DNA from: Pseudomonas mandelii
GTDB lineage: Bacteria > Pseudomonadota > Gammaproteobacteria > Pseudomonadales > Pseudomonadaceae
Reading direction: 5' to 3'
Length of the DNA: 58,958 nucleotides
Assembly (NCBI RefSeq): GCF_006438925.1
Contig: NZ_RCZA01000019.1
Location: forward strand, 1-58,958
The notes under the pieces are model-generated. The model was not told the origin of the DNA. It was given only the letters and a program-made list of their open reading frames with translations, and ran no database searches. A program made the translations under genes and the position numbers. This document shows positions 51,072 through 58,958 of the stretch, piece by piece. Each line of letters starts with the position of its first letter. Positions within the stretch are counted from its first letter, which is position 1.

Positions 51072-52156
51072 TGTATGTTTACGTCCTTGTTCAGGTGTGC
51101 GGTCAATGTGGAAGGAGTGCGGTTCCGGGAACTTAAGGTTTGACTCTCAAACCAATCGTGATCGCGGTACCACGCCACCGTGTCGGTGATTGTCAGCTCT
51201 AGTGGCCGGAAACTCAGGCCAAGCTCTTGTTCACTCTTGCTGTGGTTGAAACAGGTGCGGTCCTTCTCTCGTACCAACAGGCGCAACGTGGCCATGCTCA
51301 GCAGAATGGGCTTGCTGGTAATACGCGCATACATCTCCTGCACAGCCGCCAACGTGTATAGAAAGGGGAGCGGTAGTTGTCGAACGGGTGTCTTGACGCC
51401 CGCTATACGTCCAAGCATAGGCACCAGCTCACGCATTGTCATATGCCGGCCCGCCGCGAGATAGCGCTCACCTCGCCGCCCATGTTTGGCTGCGGCAATC
51501 TGCGCCAATGCCACATCGCGGGCATCGACAACGGAGAAACTACCGGGGATCAGTCCGGGCAGTTTGCCGAGCACGACATCGTTAACCAACTGTCCCGAGG
51601 AGGTGGGGCCCATGTCGGCTGGGCCCCACATCCAGCCAGGCAGGACCATGCAGGCATGCATCTCGGGATGGACCTCCAGGAACGACAAGACGACACGGTC
51701 GGCGAGAATCTTGCTACGGTAGTAGTCATCCGCATCGGCGTCGGCCCGCAGACATGTCTCATCGATGGACGTGCCAGGTGCGCCGTCGAGCACGGCAATG
51801 GAAGACGTATGGATGAACCGTCGTATACCGGCGCGGTAGGCCTGGTTTAGCAGGCGCCGCGTACCAGACACATTAATCTTTTCGAGTTCCTTCCAGTGGC
51901 TGCCGCCCTTGTAGTTGTCGCGAAAGAACGCCGCGGTGTGAAACACCGTATCGCAGCCTTGCAGCGACGCTGCGAATGCGTCGACATCGGCCATGTCCCC
52001 AACGACCAGTTCCACACCCGGAAAATTGTTGAACTGCTGTTCACCTTTGGCTCTTGAACGGACCAGGGCTTTGACCGCGTAGCCACGAGCGACCAATTCA
52101 CGCACCAGGTTGTTGCCCAACAAGCCGGTTGCGCCAGTAACGAATGCGCTGTGCAT
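51068..52156 (-). CDS. NAD(P)-dependent epimerase / dihydroflavonol-4-reductase-type SDR
   Basis: This 362-residue extended short-chain dehydrogenase has the nucleotide motif VTGATGLLGNNLVREL at the N-terminus, FHTAAFFRDNYKGG, FIHTSSIAVLDGAPG and the catalytic Tyr-x3-Lys in DYYRSKILAD, then VLPGWMWGPADMGP. It resembles dihydroflavonol-4-reductase-like proteins of bacteria, usually of unknown substrate. It lies between the SnoaL-type and phosphatase genes, with a three-base gap and a four-base overlap. Confidence 0.87.
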   Translation of the reverse strand: MHSAFVTGATGLLGNNLVRELVARGYAVKALVRSRAKGEQQFNNFPGVELVVGDMADVDAFAASLQGCDTVFHTAAFFRDNYKGGSHWKELEKINVSGTRRLLNQAYRAGIRRFIHTSSIAVLDGAPGTSIDETCLRADADADDYYRSKILADRVVLSFLEVHPEMHACMVLPGWMWGPADMGPTSSGQLVNDVVLGKLPGLIPGSFSVVDARDVALAQIAAAKHGRRGERYLAAGRHMTMRELVPMLGRIAGVKTPVRQLPLPFLYTLAAVQEMYARITSKPILLSMATLRLLVREKDRTCFNHSKSEQELGLSFRPLELTITDTVAWYRDHDWFESQTLSSRNRTPSTLTAHLNKDVNIQ

Positions 52157-52159
52157 GGC

Positions 52160-52588
52160 TCAACCCTCAGCTGGATAGGCTAACGGCATCAGCACCGCAC
52201 TGTCGAAGAAGGCCTCTTCACGGATGGCCAGCCCGTCTCTGAAGGTGAAGTGTGCGGCGTAGTACGCGGTAATATGGCGTCCATGAGGTGGAATCACCCG
52301 GCCTGGCAGCACCAAGGGTGCGGCGAATGTGCCGGTCAGGAAGGCAGTCAGCGCCAAACGATCGTTACCGACGGCGAATGGGCTGAAAATCACTTGGGCA
52401 TCGGGGAGCGCTTCGAGCAATGCGATCTCTCGTTTGCGCATGGCTTCGCGACCGGTTTGTATGCCCATGCTATCGAGGTAGATGAAGTCTTCGCAAACCA
52501 GCGCAAGCATCGCCTCCACATCACGGCGATTGAAGGCACTGGCGGCGCGTTCCGCATAGTCGTTGGGGCCAGTAGTCATACAGTCCAT
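52160..52588 (-). CDS. SnoaL-like / NTF2-fold protein
   Basis: This protein of about 142 residues has the NTF2 cone fold: YAERAASAFNRRDVEAMLAL, CEDFIYLDSMGIQTGREAMR and HITAYYAAHFTFRDGLAIRE. Such proteins act as small isomerases, hydratases or ligand binders. The start is uncertain between ATG at 52588 and ATG at 52579. It heads the SDR-phosphatase operon, and the divergent LysR gene at 52697 shares its 108-base control region. Confidence 0.78.
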   Translation of the reverse strand: MDCMTTGPNDYAERAASAFNRRDVEAMLALVCEDFIYLDSMGIQTGREAMRKREIALLEALPDAQVIFSPFAVGNDRLALTAFLTGTFAAPLVLPGRVIPPHGRHITAYYAAHFTFRDGLAIREEAFFDSAVLMPLAYPAEG

Positions 52589-52696
52589 TCCATTCGTCTT
52601 CGAGGGCTTGTAGATATACCTTTGAGGCCTCTCCCGAAAAACAGCGACTACTGCATAATGGATTTGCACATATGCAGACCAGGGAGGATATGAAGC

Positions 52697-53632
52697 ATGG
52701 CGTTGCAAGCAAATTGGGACGATCTTCGTCTGTTGTTGGCAGTCTCGCGGCGTGGCAGCTTTCTTCAAGCTGGCCAGATGCTGGGTATTGCGGCGTCTAC
52801 TGTGTCCCGCCGGTTGACCCAACTTGAGAGCGCCCTGGGCGAGCTACTCGTCGAGCGGGGCGTTGAAGGATGCTGGTTGACCTCGCGCGGCCAATCCCTC
52901 GTGGAAGTTGCCCTAGCGGCGGAGGCGGGCTTGAGGCGTCAAACCGTTGCTGGTATGTCCGGGCTACACACAGAGCTATTTGGCAGTGTCCTGGTCAGTG
53001 CAGGAGAGGGATTTTCGTCTTGCGTGCTGGAGGCTGCGAGTCGCTTCACCTCTCTTCACCCGCGTTGCTCGGTGGAGTTGATGGCAACAGCCGACTTTCA
53101 CAAGATTGTCCGCGGCGTGGCAGACATTGCTGTACGCACAGCTCATCTAGGCGAACCGTCGCTGATTTATCGACCAATAGGCAGGCTCGCTTACGGTGTC
53201 TTCGCCGATGCAGGTTATCTGAAACGGTATCCAGGGGTGACTCCGGCCACGGCGGTTAATATTGCCTTGCTTCCTCCGCTGGACATGTTGCCGCAAATGC
53301 GTGCGGCAAAGGCCGCGGGTCTGGAACGCGCGCAGATCAGCGTGAACTCGTTCGCGGTTCAGCTCGAATCGGTGAGGCGAGGAATGGGTGTGGCAGTACT
53401 GCCCCGTATTCTGGCGAAGGACCTGATCGAGTTGTTCCCGGATCTCCAACTTCCAGATATGGAAGTCTATCTGGTGACCCGGCCTCAGGCATTGAAACAG
53501 GCTCACATTAAATGTTTTTTTGCCATCCTGGAGCAGGTGCTGCTCGAAGCCCTTTCCATAGAAAATGTGGAAGGTTACCTCTTGGGGGGCGACCTGAAAT
53601 GGGTGCATGGGGGCGCTAGCCAAAATAATTGA
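52697..53632 (+). CDS. LysR-family regulator
   Basis: This 311-residue regulator has the N-terminal helix-turn-helix WDDLRLLLAVSRRGSFLQAG, GIAASTVSRRLTQLESALGE and a substrate-binding domain with ELFGSVLVSAGEGFSSCVLE, VADIAVRTAHLGEPSLIYRP and VRRGMGVAVLPRIL. It is divergent from the SnoaL-SDR-phosphatase operon and probably regulates it. The last ~20 residues (LGGDLKWVHGGASQNN) read past the usual end of the family. Confidence 0.88.
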   Translation: MALQANWDDLRLLLAVSRRGSFLQAGQMLGIAASTVSRRLTQLESALGELLVERGVEGCWLTSRGQSLVEVALAAEAGLRRQTVAGMSGLHTELFGSVLVSAGEGFSSCVLEAASRFTSLHPRCSVELMATADFHKIVRGVADIAVRTAHLGEPSLIYRPIGRLAYGVFADAGYLKRYPGVTPATAVNIALLPPLDMLPQMRAAKAAGLERAQISVNSFAVQLESVRRGMGVAVLPRILAKDLIELFPDLQLPDMEVYLVTRPQALKQAHIKCFFAILEQVLLEALSIENVEGYLLGGDLKWVHGGASQNN

Positions 53633-53791
53633 GATTGGTTCAGTCATGACATCAGCTAACGAAGTTACCAATGAAACCATGACCGGCAGAGATCGACCCA
53701 AAACAGTTATACGTAAGCGCTTTATTAGGAGCATCGCCCAAACCCCATCCTCTCCCCGTGTCGCTTTCAGAAATCGGGATGAGGGTGTGAG

Positions 53792-54090
53792 TTAATTCAG
53801 CGATGCGTCCTGGTTTTTTATGAGCGCGAACCACGTCGTAGCGAGGTGTGACCAGGCACGGACACCACAGTGTTCGTGCCGCATGTGTGCATTCGCCGCC
53901 AAGTCGTCCATGCGTAGCGCATGGCGAAAGTTAAGTTTCAGCCAGGCAAGCGTCTTGGCGATGTGTTGGCTCCGATCTCTTCCTTGAACAGCGGCGCGAG
54001 TGTTTCAAGCAGCTCAGGCTCGCTGAGTAGTCCGACCAAACGCCCCAGTGCAAGCGGCTCGACAGTTGATGCTAAGTCAGAATGTCGACG
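53792..54090 (-). pseudogene. AraC-family regulator (AraC_N type), decayed fragment
   Basis: Two minus-strand frames together resemble an AraC_N-type regulator. One reads VEPLALGRLVGLLSEPELLE, then TLAPLFKEEIGANTSP and a stop at 53938-53940. The other, overlapping, reads SQHIAKTLAWLKLNFRHALR and MDDLAANAHM before diverging. The second piece is the normal start of the helix-turn-helix region, but the intervening linker and the rest of the DNA-binding domain are missing. It is a broken relic. Confidence 0.55.
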
Positions 54091-54402
54091 CGAGCAGTGC
54101 GGGAGGGTTGGTGGGGTATGAAAGCTCGTCGCAGTTCAGTCGAGAATATAGCCGCCTGTTCGGAGAGCCGCCGCAGCGGGACATAAAACGCATGCGCTTT
54201 CAGTAAATAGGTTACAGCTGTGAATAGTGATCTGCTCATAGACAAAGGAGTGAGCGCGTCAAAAAAATTCAAAGTGTTTAGCAGACCCTCTGAAGCGTTT
54301 GAATCTGGTTTTTTTCGTCTGGATTTGCACCTCTTGTCGGCGCCCATGAACCTGCGTCGAATCCAGTTGACCCATCAGAAATAGCTCAGGGATTGCATTG
54401 CT
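54091..54402. other. intergenic region
   Basis: This AT-richer stretch before the ybdK-like gene has no gene I can support. A 91-codon minus-strand frame lacks any recognisable motif. Confidence 0.45.
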
Positions 54403-55533
54403 ATGAATTCAATGAACAGGCCATTGAGGTTCGGCATTGAAGAGGAATACTTCATCACTGATCTGGACACTCGACACATGTGCGAGCAGCCTCCCGGCGC
54501 GTCGATTGAAGCGTGCAAGCGGGTGATGGGCGATTGTTTTGCTTATGAGATGTTCCAGGGGCAAATCGAAGTGGCTTCCCCCATTTTCACCAGCATTGCG
54601 CAAGCAGAGGAGTACCTTGTAACGGCTCGAAAAAGGTTGCGGTGCGCACTTGAATATTTTGGCCTGGGGCTGCTCTGCGCCGGGAGCCACCCTCTGGCCG
54701 ACTGGCGTACGCAACAGGCCACTGGGCAAGATCATTTTCTTCAACTGTTTGAAGACTACCAGTGCGTAGCTCGGCGTAGCCTGTTATCCGGTTTGCACGT
54801 GCATGTTGAAATTGCGAGTCATCTGGATCGCATTCAAGTGATGAACGAAGTCTTGCCGTGGATGCCGTTGCTGCTGGCACTCAGTAGCTCCTCGCCATTT
54901 TGGGACGGCGCCGACAGCGGCTTTATGAGTTACCGGCAGACGGCGTGTGACGAGTGGCCGAGGATGGGCATACCGGAGTTCTTCGAGGATGAAGCTGCCT
55001 ATGCCGCCTATGTCGCATTGTTGATCCGTACCGGTACGATCAAACAGGCCAGCGAATGCTGGTGGGGAGTGCGGCCTGCTGCGCAGTATCCGACCCTGGA
55101 ATTGCGCATGACCGATGCCTGCCCACGCCTGGAAGATGCCCTGTGCATTGCCTCGTTATTTCGACTACTGGTCGCCTACGCCATGGATCAACCTCGGCCG
55201 GGATCAGCCTACTCGCAAGCGTCCCAATGGATTCTCAAGGAAAATCGCTGGCGGGCAAAACGATTTGGTATCCATGCGGCGTTCATCGTTGAAGGTTACG
55301 ACCGGCCATTCTCTGCCGAGCAGTGGCTGTTCCTGGCGGAACAGATGCTGGGTGACACAGTGCGGAAAATGCGCGTGGAAAACGTCTTTTCTCAAGCTCG
55401 CCGAATCCTGCGGGAAGGAACCAGTGCAGAGCGGCAGAGGAACGTCTTCAAACGAACCGTACGCGGCGGAGAGAGTGTTCCTGCAGCGCTATCTCAAGTC
55501 GTGGACGAATTGCTGATGGAAACGGCGCAATAG
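54403..55533 (+). CDS. YbdK-type carboxylate-amine ligase (glutamate-cysteine ligase family 2)
   Basis: This 376-residue protein has RFGIEEEYFITD at the N-terminus (metal-binding Glu residues), EMFQGQIEVASPIFTSIAQA, GLGLLCAGSHPLADW, RSLLSGLHVHVEIA and TLELRMTDACPRLEDAL, the hallmarks of the GCS2 family. E. coli YbdK has weak glutamate-cysteine ligase activity; the physiological role is unknown. It stands alone and is followed by a REP-like palindrome. Confidence 0.87.
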   Translation: MNSMNRPLRFGIEEEYFITDLDTRHMCEQPPGASIEACKRVMGDCFAYEMFQGQIEVASPIFTSIAQAEEYLVTARKRLRCALEYFGLGLLCAGSHPLADWRTQQATGQDHFLQLFEDYQCVARRSLLSGLHVHVEIASHLDRIQVMNEVLPWMPLLLALSSSSPFWDGADSGFMSYRQTACDEWPRMGIPEFFEDEAAYAAYVALLIRTGTIKQASECWWGVRPAAQYPTLELRMTDACPRLEDALCIASLFRLLVAYAMDQPRPGSAYSQASQWILKENRWRAKRFGIHAAFIVEGYDRPFSAEQWLFLAEQMLGDTVRKMRVENVFSQARRILREGTSAERQRNVFKRTVRGGESVPAALSQVVDELLMETAQ

Positions 55534-55537
55534 CCTT

Positions 55538-55564
55538 GTAGCAGCAGGCTTCGCCAGCTGCTAC
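55538..55564. repeat. REP-like palindrome
   Basis: GTAGCAGCAGGCTTCGCCAG followed by CTGCTAC forms an imperfect stem (GTAGCAG / CTGCTAC) and matches the common Pseudomonas intergenic repeat type. It lies a few bases after the YbdK-like stop codon. Confidence 0.65.
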
Positions 55565-55598
55565 AGGATTGCGGGTTTCTTAACTGACCGCGCTGACC

Positions 55599-56156
55599 TC
55601 AACCACCGCTGACTTTCCAGTGTTTGACATCGTCGGCGAAGACCATCTGCTGCATCTCATGAGCGATGCCGTAGGCCAGGGATTCGTGGGCTGCGATGAC
55701 TTTCTCTTCCGCTGAAAGGCAATGGAAAATATCGAGTTTGGTTTCTGCCTCAGCGGTTTCGAGGTTAAAAATCTGTACATAGCGGGCGAGGTCGTTGTCG
55801 AGGCTCGACAGGTACTCGCGCAAGCGTTGATGGTCGACCGATTTTTGACTGAAGTACCAGTTCATGGGGTGAATCAGGAAGCGAGCATGCGGCGACGTGA
55901 TGCGTCGGCTTGCCGCTAAAAACATGATAATGCCCATCGATTCGATGTTGCCCGCATTAATCGCGCACAGCGGCACCGGCAATGACTTCAGAAAGGTATA
56001 GAGCGTGAAGCCGAAATTGGTGCTGCCACCACACGTGGACAGGTTCAACAGCAGCGACGTGGCACCTTGATCGATGGCTTCAAGACAACAATCCCTGAAG
56101 CGCTCGGTCGTTCCCTGATCGATCTGGCAGTGAAAATGGACGATGTGTTCGGTCAT
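55599..56156 (-). CDS. ClpP-like serine protease family protein
   Basis: This 185-residue protein has the ClpP/crotonase fold with a probable nucleophile Ser73 in NIESMGIIMFLAA and His96 in ARFLIHPMNW, preceded by LLLNLSTCGGSTNFGFTLYT, the oxyanion-strand region. True ClpP has a small residue pair before the Ser (AASM), whereas here it is IESM. The ATG at 56156 has GGGAGG upstream; it is shorter than a reading from 56171. No Clp ATPase gene is nearby, so it is a stand-alone ClpP-like protein of unknown partner. Confidence 0.8.
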   Translation of the reverse strand: MTEHIVHFHCQIDQGTTERFRDCCLEAIDQGATSLLLNLSTCGGSTNFGFTLYTFLKSLPVPLCAINAGNIESMGIIMFLAASRRITSPHARFLIHPMNWYFSQKSVDHQRLREYLSSLDNDLARYVQIFNLETAEAETKLDIFHCLSAEEKVIAAHESLAYGIAHEMQQMVFADDVKHWKVSGG

Positions 56157-56424
56157 CGACTGACCTCCCATGCACGACGTTCGCAGGATTCAAAAGCCTT
56201 TATAACCTGGTAAAAATCTGAACTCTTTTGAAAAATAATCCAATCGCAGGGTGATCGGCGGTGACTGTGCCGCCAGTCGCTCAGGGCAGATTTTCCGGGA
56301 ACTATCTTGCCCATTCCGCCCGTCCCGAGAGGGGCATTTTCGTTCAAACTTTCGATTTTTCCTGACCTCGTAATTGTAGGCGAGCACACGCGCTCGTCTT
56401 TGAGAAAGAAAGAGGTGAACAAAA

Positions 56425-56856
56425 ATGGCTAACACCGAAAACAACAACCCCGGAAACTTTGGCAATGACCGGGACAAAGCCTCAGAAGCCGGCAAGAAAG
56501 GCGGGGAGGCATCAAGCGGTAATTTTGCCAACGATCCACAACGGGCTTCTGAGGCTGGCCAAAAAGGTGGCATGGCTTCAGGCGGACAGCAGTCAAAAGA
56601 TGCTGACCGTATGTCCGGCGGTGGTCAGGGCGCAGGACGCGGAGGCAGCTTTACCGACGACAGCGACAAAGCCTCGCAGCCGGGCCAGAAAGGTGGCCAG
56701 GCTTCGGGCGGTCGGCAATCCACCGATGCGGATAAGTCGACCAGCGGCGGCCAGGGAAGTGGTCGCGGCGGTAACTTTGCCGACGACAGAGATAAAGCCT
56801 CTGAAGCAGGGCGAAAAGGAGGTGAACAAGGCCCTGGTAGCGGACGTAAATCCTGA
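56425..56856 (+). CDS. KGG-repeat stress-induced protein
   Basis: This 143-residue, highly hydrophilic, glycine-rich protein is made of repeats of the type FxNDxxKASEAGKKGGEASS, RASEAGQKGGMASGGQQS and KASQPGQKGGQASGGRQS, alternating with GGGQGAGRGGSFTDD-type blocks. The KGG (con-10-like) motif marks general stress proteins of the YciG type, usually intrinsically disordered. The repeat number (four) is higher than in short YciG proteins. A strong ribosome site (AAGAGGTG) precedes it, and a terminator follows. Confidence 0.87.
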   Translation: MANTENNNPGNFGNDRDKASEAGKKGGEASSGNFANDPQRASEAGQKGGMASGGQQSKDADRMSGGGQGAGRGGSFTDDSDKASQPGQKGGQASGGRQSTDADKSTSGGQGSGRGGNFADDRDKASEAGRKGGEQGPGSGRKS

Positions 56857-56871
56857 TGAGGTGTGATTCAC

Positions 56872-56905
56872 ATCAAGCCCCGTGTTTTTTCGGGGCTTGA
56901 TTTTT
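56872..56905 (+). terminator. rho-independent terminator after the KGG gene
   Basis: ATCAAGCCCC (56872-56881) pairs with GGGGCTTGAT (56892-56901) around a loop of Ts, followed by TTTT. It would also end the convergent CoA-lyase transcript. Confidence 0.9.
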
Positions 56906-56940
56906 ATCTCTGGGTGTACACAGCAGATGTGCTGTCAGAG

Positions 56941-57756
56941 TCAATTCGCGCGCATCAGAATGGCTTGCGCGCGTCCAATGACCGGCGCATCGACCATTTG
57001 CCCATCCAGTACAAAAACGCCGTCACCTGAGCTGGCGGCTTCGATAATGCGTTGCGCCCAGAGAAGTTCTTCAGGGCTGGGTTTTAACGCCTGATGGATG
57101 ATCGGCACTTGGCTCGGATGGATGCACAGCGCGCCACCAAAGCCCATGTCGCGGGCAAATTGAATGGCATTGTGCAGGCTTGTGGTGTCCTCGATTGAGG
57201 GGAAAACACCGTCCAGCGCCGGGGCCAGGCCGGCAACCCGAGTGCTGAGCAATACGGCGTAGCGGGCGTGGCTGAGAACCTCTTCGGCGGCACGGCTGCC
57301 TATAGTCAGATGCAGGTCCAGGCCCAGATCGAGGCTGCCGAACGATAACCGCTCAACGCCATTGGCGCTGGCAATCTCATTGAGTGCAGCCAAGCCCTTG
57401 GCGCTTTCGATGATTGGCCAGATGGGCTTTTCGGTGGCAGCAGCCGTGAGTACTTGCCCCGCGCTTTCTGCTTTGGGCAGCAAGACTCCGATCACGCCGG
57501 CATGGCGTCGGCAAAGCTCCAGATCCGCCGCGTGTGCCCAGTGATCCGGGGCATTCACTCGAACCAGAATCTGCGCATCAGGGTTTTCACTCAAGAAGCG
57601 CTCAAGGTTATCCCTGGCCTGTTCCTTGAGGTTTTCTTGCACGGCATCTTCCAGATCGACAATCACCTGGTCCGCGCCGCTGGCGAGGGCTTTGGGGATG
57701 CGCTCTGGACGAGTGGCCGGCACAAACAGGGCGGAGCGAACGATCGATGCACTCAT
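56941..57756 (-). CDS. CitE/HpcH-type CoA-ester lyase (citramalyl-CoA lyase-like)
   Basis: This 271-residue TIM-barrel lyase has RSALFVPATRPERIPKALAS, GADQVIVDLEDAVQENLKEQ, ILVRVNAPD, RLSFGSLDLGLDLHLTIGSR and FGGALCIHPSQVPIIHQAL, the signatures of the HpcH/HpaI (CitE) family that split malyl- or citramalyl-CoA. It overlaps the MaoC gene as ATGA. The pairing with a MaoC hydratase resembles the itaconate-degradation pair Ich-Ccl. Confidence 0.85.
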   Translation of the reverse strand: MSASIVRSALFVPATRPERIPKALASGADQVIVDLEDAVQENLKEQARDNLERFLSENPDAQILVRVNAPDHWAHAADLELCRRHAGVIGVLLPKAESAGQVLTAAATEKPIWPIIESAKGLAALNEIASANGVERLSFGSLDLGLDLHLTIGSRAAEEVLSHARYAVLLSTRVAGLAPALDGVFPSIEDTTSLHNAIQFARDMGFGGALCIHPSQVPIIHQALKPSPEELLWAQRIIEAASSGDGVFVLDGQMVDAPVIGRAQAILMRAN

Positions 57757-58595
57757 GGTGTTTCTCCCTCACTGAATTCGATTTCACCGATTTGTGCGGT
57801 GCCGTCCTGATTGCCAGCCCAGACCTGCGCCTTGCCGCTATCGATCAAGCGTCCGCCGACCTCGAAGGGTTGGGGCGAAATCAGCGGTCGGAGCCCACGG
57901 AAGGTGAAACGCTCCAATCGTGCGGTCGGGTGCGCTCTGGTAAAAGCACGTAAGTTCAGTGTGGCGATCAGAGGGCCATGCACCACCAGCCCCGGATAGC
58001 CTTCGGTCTCGGTGACGTAGGGCCAGTCGTAGTGAATCCGATGCCCATTGAAGGTGACCGCGGAATAGCGGAACAGCAGGGTGGAGGAGGGTTCGACCTG
58101 GTCTTGCCATTGGCCTTCAGGAATCGCTTCGGTTCCGCTCAGTTTGGGCGCAGCGGGCTCTCGGTAGACGATGTCCTGCTCGTCCAGAAGTGCGCGCTGG
58201 CCGTCCTGGAAATACTCATGACGTACCGTGACAAACAGCAACGACCCGGTCCGACCGAGTTTCTCTTCGACATTGAGAATGGTCGATACACAGGTCACCT
58301 CCGCCTCTACTTTCAGAGGCTGGTAGAACTCAATTCGACTGCCGGCCCACATGCGATTGCGGTTGTGGGCCGGTGGCAGGAAGCCGCCGAGCGCCGGATG
58401 ACCATCCGGGCCCAGTTCGCTGGCCGCAACCGGTTCTTGAAAGAATGCCCAATGCCACAGCGGCGGGAGTGGTTCGCCGGGCTGCGGCGCCACTTCGCTC
58501 AACGTCGCGGCAATTCGCTTAACCAGGTTGAAGCTGATTCGGTCCTGGCTTTCCTGGCTGCGGCCAATCCAGGCTGAAAAATCGGAAATGCTCAT
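57753..58595 (-). CDS. MaoC-like hydratase (mesaconyl/itaconyl-CoA hydratase type)
   Basis: This 280-residue protein has an N-terminal FAS1/MaoC N-type half (LPPLWHWAFFQEPVAASELG, HPALGGFLPPAHNRNRMWAG) and a C-terminal hotdog half with LLFRYSAVTFNGHRIHYDWP, YPGLVVHGPLIATL, the hydratase motif with catalytic Asp and His. This is the double-hotdog form of fungal-type and mesaconyl-C4/itaconyl-CoA hydratases. ATG at 58595 has AGGAG eight bases upstream; ATG at 58601 is too close to that signal. It is coupled with the lyase gene. Confidence 0.83.
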   Translation of the reverse strand: MSISDFSAWIGRSQESQDRISFNLVKRIAATLSEVAPQPGEPLPPLWHWAFFQEPVAASELGPDGHPALGGFLPPAHNRNRMWAGSRIEFYQPLKVEAEVTCVSTILNVEEKLGRTGSLLFVTVRHEYFQDGQRALLDEQDIVYREPAAPKLSGTEAIPEGQWQDQVEPSSTLLFRYSAVTFNGHRIHYDWPYVTETEGYPGLVVHGPLIATLNLRAFTRAHPTARLERFTFRGLRPLISPQPFEVGGRLIDSGKAQVWAGNQDGTAQIGEIEFSEGETP

Positions 58596-58620
58596 ATCCA
58601 TCGCTCCTGTCGGTCAGTGA

Positions 58621-58958
58621 TCAGGCCAGGGCGGCCATTTCGGGTATGGCTTCAAACAGATCCGCCACCAGGCCGTAATCGGCCACCTGGAAGATCGGCG
58701 CTTCTTCGTCCTTGTTGATCGCAACGATCACTTTGGAGTCTTTCATGCCGGCCAGGTGCTGGATCGCGCCGGAGATACCGACGGCGATGTACAGCTGTGG
58801 AGCAACGATCTTGCCGGTCTGACCGACCTGCATGTCGTTGGGTACAAAACCGGCGTCGACCGCGGCGCGGGAAGCACCGACAGCAGCGCCCAGCTTGTCA
58901 GCCAGGGCGTACAGGTGTTTGAAGTTGTCGCCGTTCTGCATGCCACGGCCGCCGGAAA
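58621..58958 (-). CDS. etfA: electron transfer flavoprotein alpha subunit, C-terminal part (runs off window)
   Basis: The last ~111 residues of EtfA are seen: GRGMQNGDNFKHLYALADKL, GFVPNDMQVGQTGKIVAPQL, YIAVGISGAIQHLAGMKDSK and VADYGLVADLFEAIPEM, the FAD-binding domain with its conserved SGAIQH. EtfA passes electrons from acyl-CoA and related dehydrogenases to the ETF-quinone oxidoreductase. The start lies beyond 58958. It lies upstream of the MaoC-CitE pair on the same strand, with 25 bases between. Confidence 0.93.
   Translation of the reverse strand, partial: SGGRGMQNGDNFKHLYALADKLGAAVGASRAAVDAGFVPNDMQVGQTGKIVAPQLYIAVGISGAIQHLAGMKDSKVIVAINKDEEAPIFQVADYGLVADLFEAIPEMAALA

Noticed and set aside
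1..58958. CRISPR arrays, tRNA or rRNA genes, riboswitches
   Set aside because: No regularly spaced repeats, no tRNA-like cloverleaf and no rRNA sequence were noticed on reading. A covariance-model scan would be needed to exclude short RNAs.

Overview
The window is a Pseudomonas chromosome segment, most likely of the P. fluorescens group. It is GC-rich, tightly packed into operons with ATGA overlaps, carries Pseudomonas-type intergenic palindromes, and its proteins read as Pseudomonas versions throughout. Product names come from reading the translations for motifs and family resemblance; no database was searched.

Layout. 1-298: edge of an IS2-group (IS3 family) insertion sequence. 404-1923: a diguanylate cyclase and an orphan AbrB-type antitoxin. 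2318-29905: a contiguous 27.6 kb methylated-amine supercluster. 30053-40509: a sugar-acid cluster (fuconate/arabinonate-type dehydratase, two LysR regulators, UxaA-type dehydratase, ketoglutarate-semialdehyde dehydrogenase, Ldh-type dehydrogenase, FAH-fold protein, MFS transporter). 40965-48951: a DUF4239 remnant, small hypotheticals, a GAF-GAF-GGDEF-EAL protein, a ProP-like transporter, a bestrophin-like channel and a galactose/arabinose 1-dehydrogenase. 49017-56856: a secreted nuclease, a phosphatase/SDR/SnoaL operon with a divergent LysR gene, two decayed AraC regulators, a YbdK-type ligase, a ClpP-like protein and a KGG stress protein. 56941-58958: a CoA-ester lyase and MaoC hydratase pair next to etfA, which is cut by the window end.

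The central system. The genes form a full route from trimethylamine (TMA) to assimilable nitrogen. Tmm oxidises TMA to TMAO. Tdm demethylates TMAO to dimethylamine. A haem-dependent dimethylamine monooxygenase (DUF3445 subunit, flavin/2Fe-2S reductase, DmmA-like subunit, plus a GcvT-like protein) yields methylamine. GmaS then makes gamma-glutamylmethylamide, MgsABC makes N-methylglutamate, and MgdABCD, a SoxBDAG-type complex, regenerates glutamate. Each demethylation step has a GcvT-type tetrahydrofolate domain in or beside it. Two separate FolD-PurU pairs would turn the resulting methylene-THF into formate. An Amt transporter and an APC permease offer uptake. The genes lie in three large units: purU1-folD1-mgdABCD (minus), gmaS-mgsABC-amt (plus), and dmm genes-purU2-tmm-tdm-permease-folD2 (minus). 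A XRE-cupin regulator and a soluble, cysteine-rich histidine kinase / NarL-type regulator / PAS protein trio sit at the two divergent control regions.

Regulation visible in the DNA. The gmaS promoter has a near-consensus sigma-54 element and an NtrC-type site, so it should respond to nitrogen limitation. The control regions of all three units share an inverted repeat, TTCC-N5-GGAA, in each case placed twice (sometimes one copy degenerate) with a 20-bp period. This may be an undescribed operator for the whole regulon.
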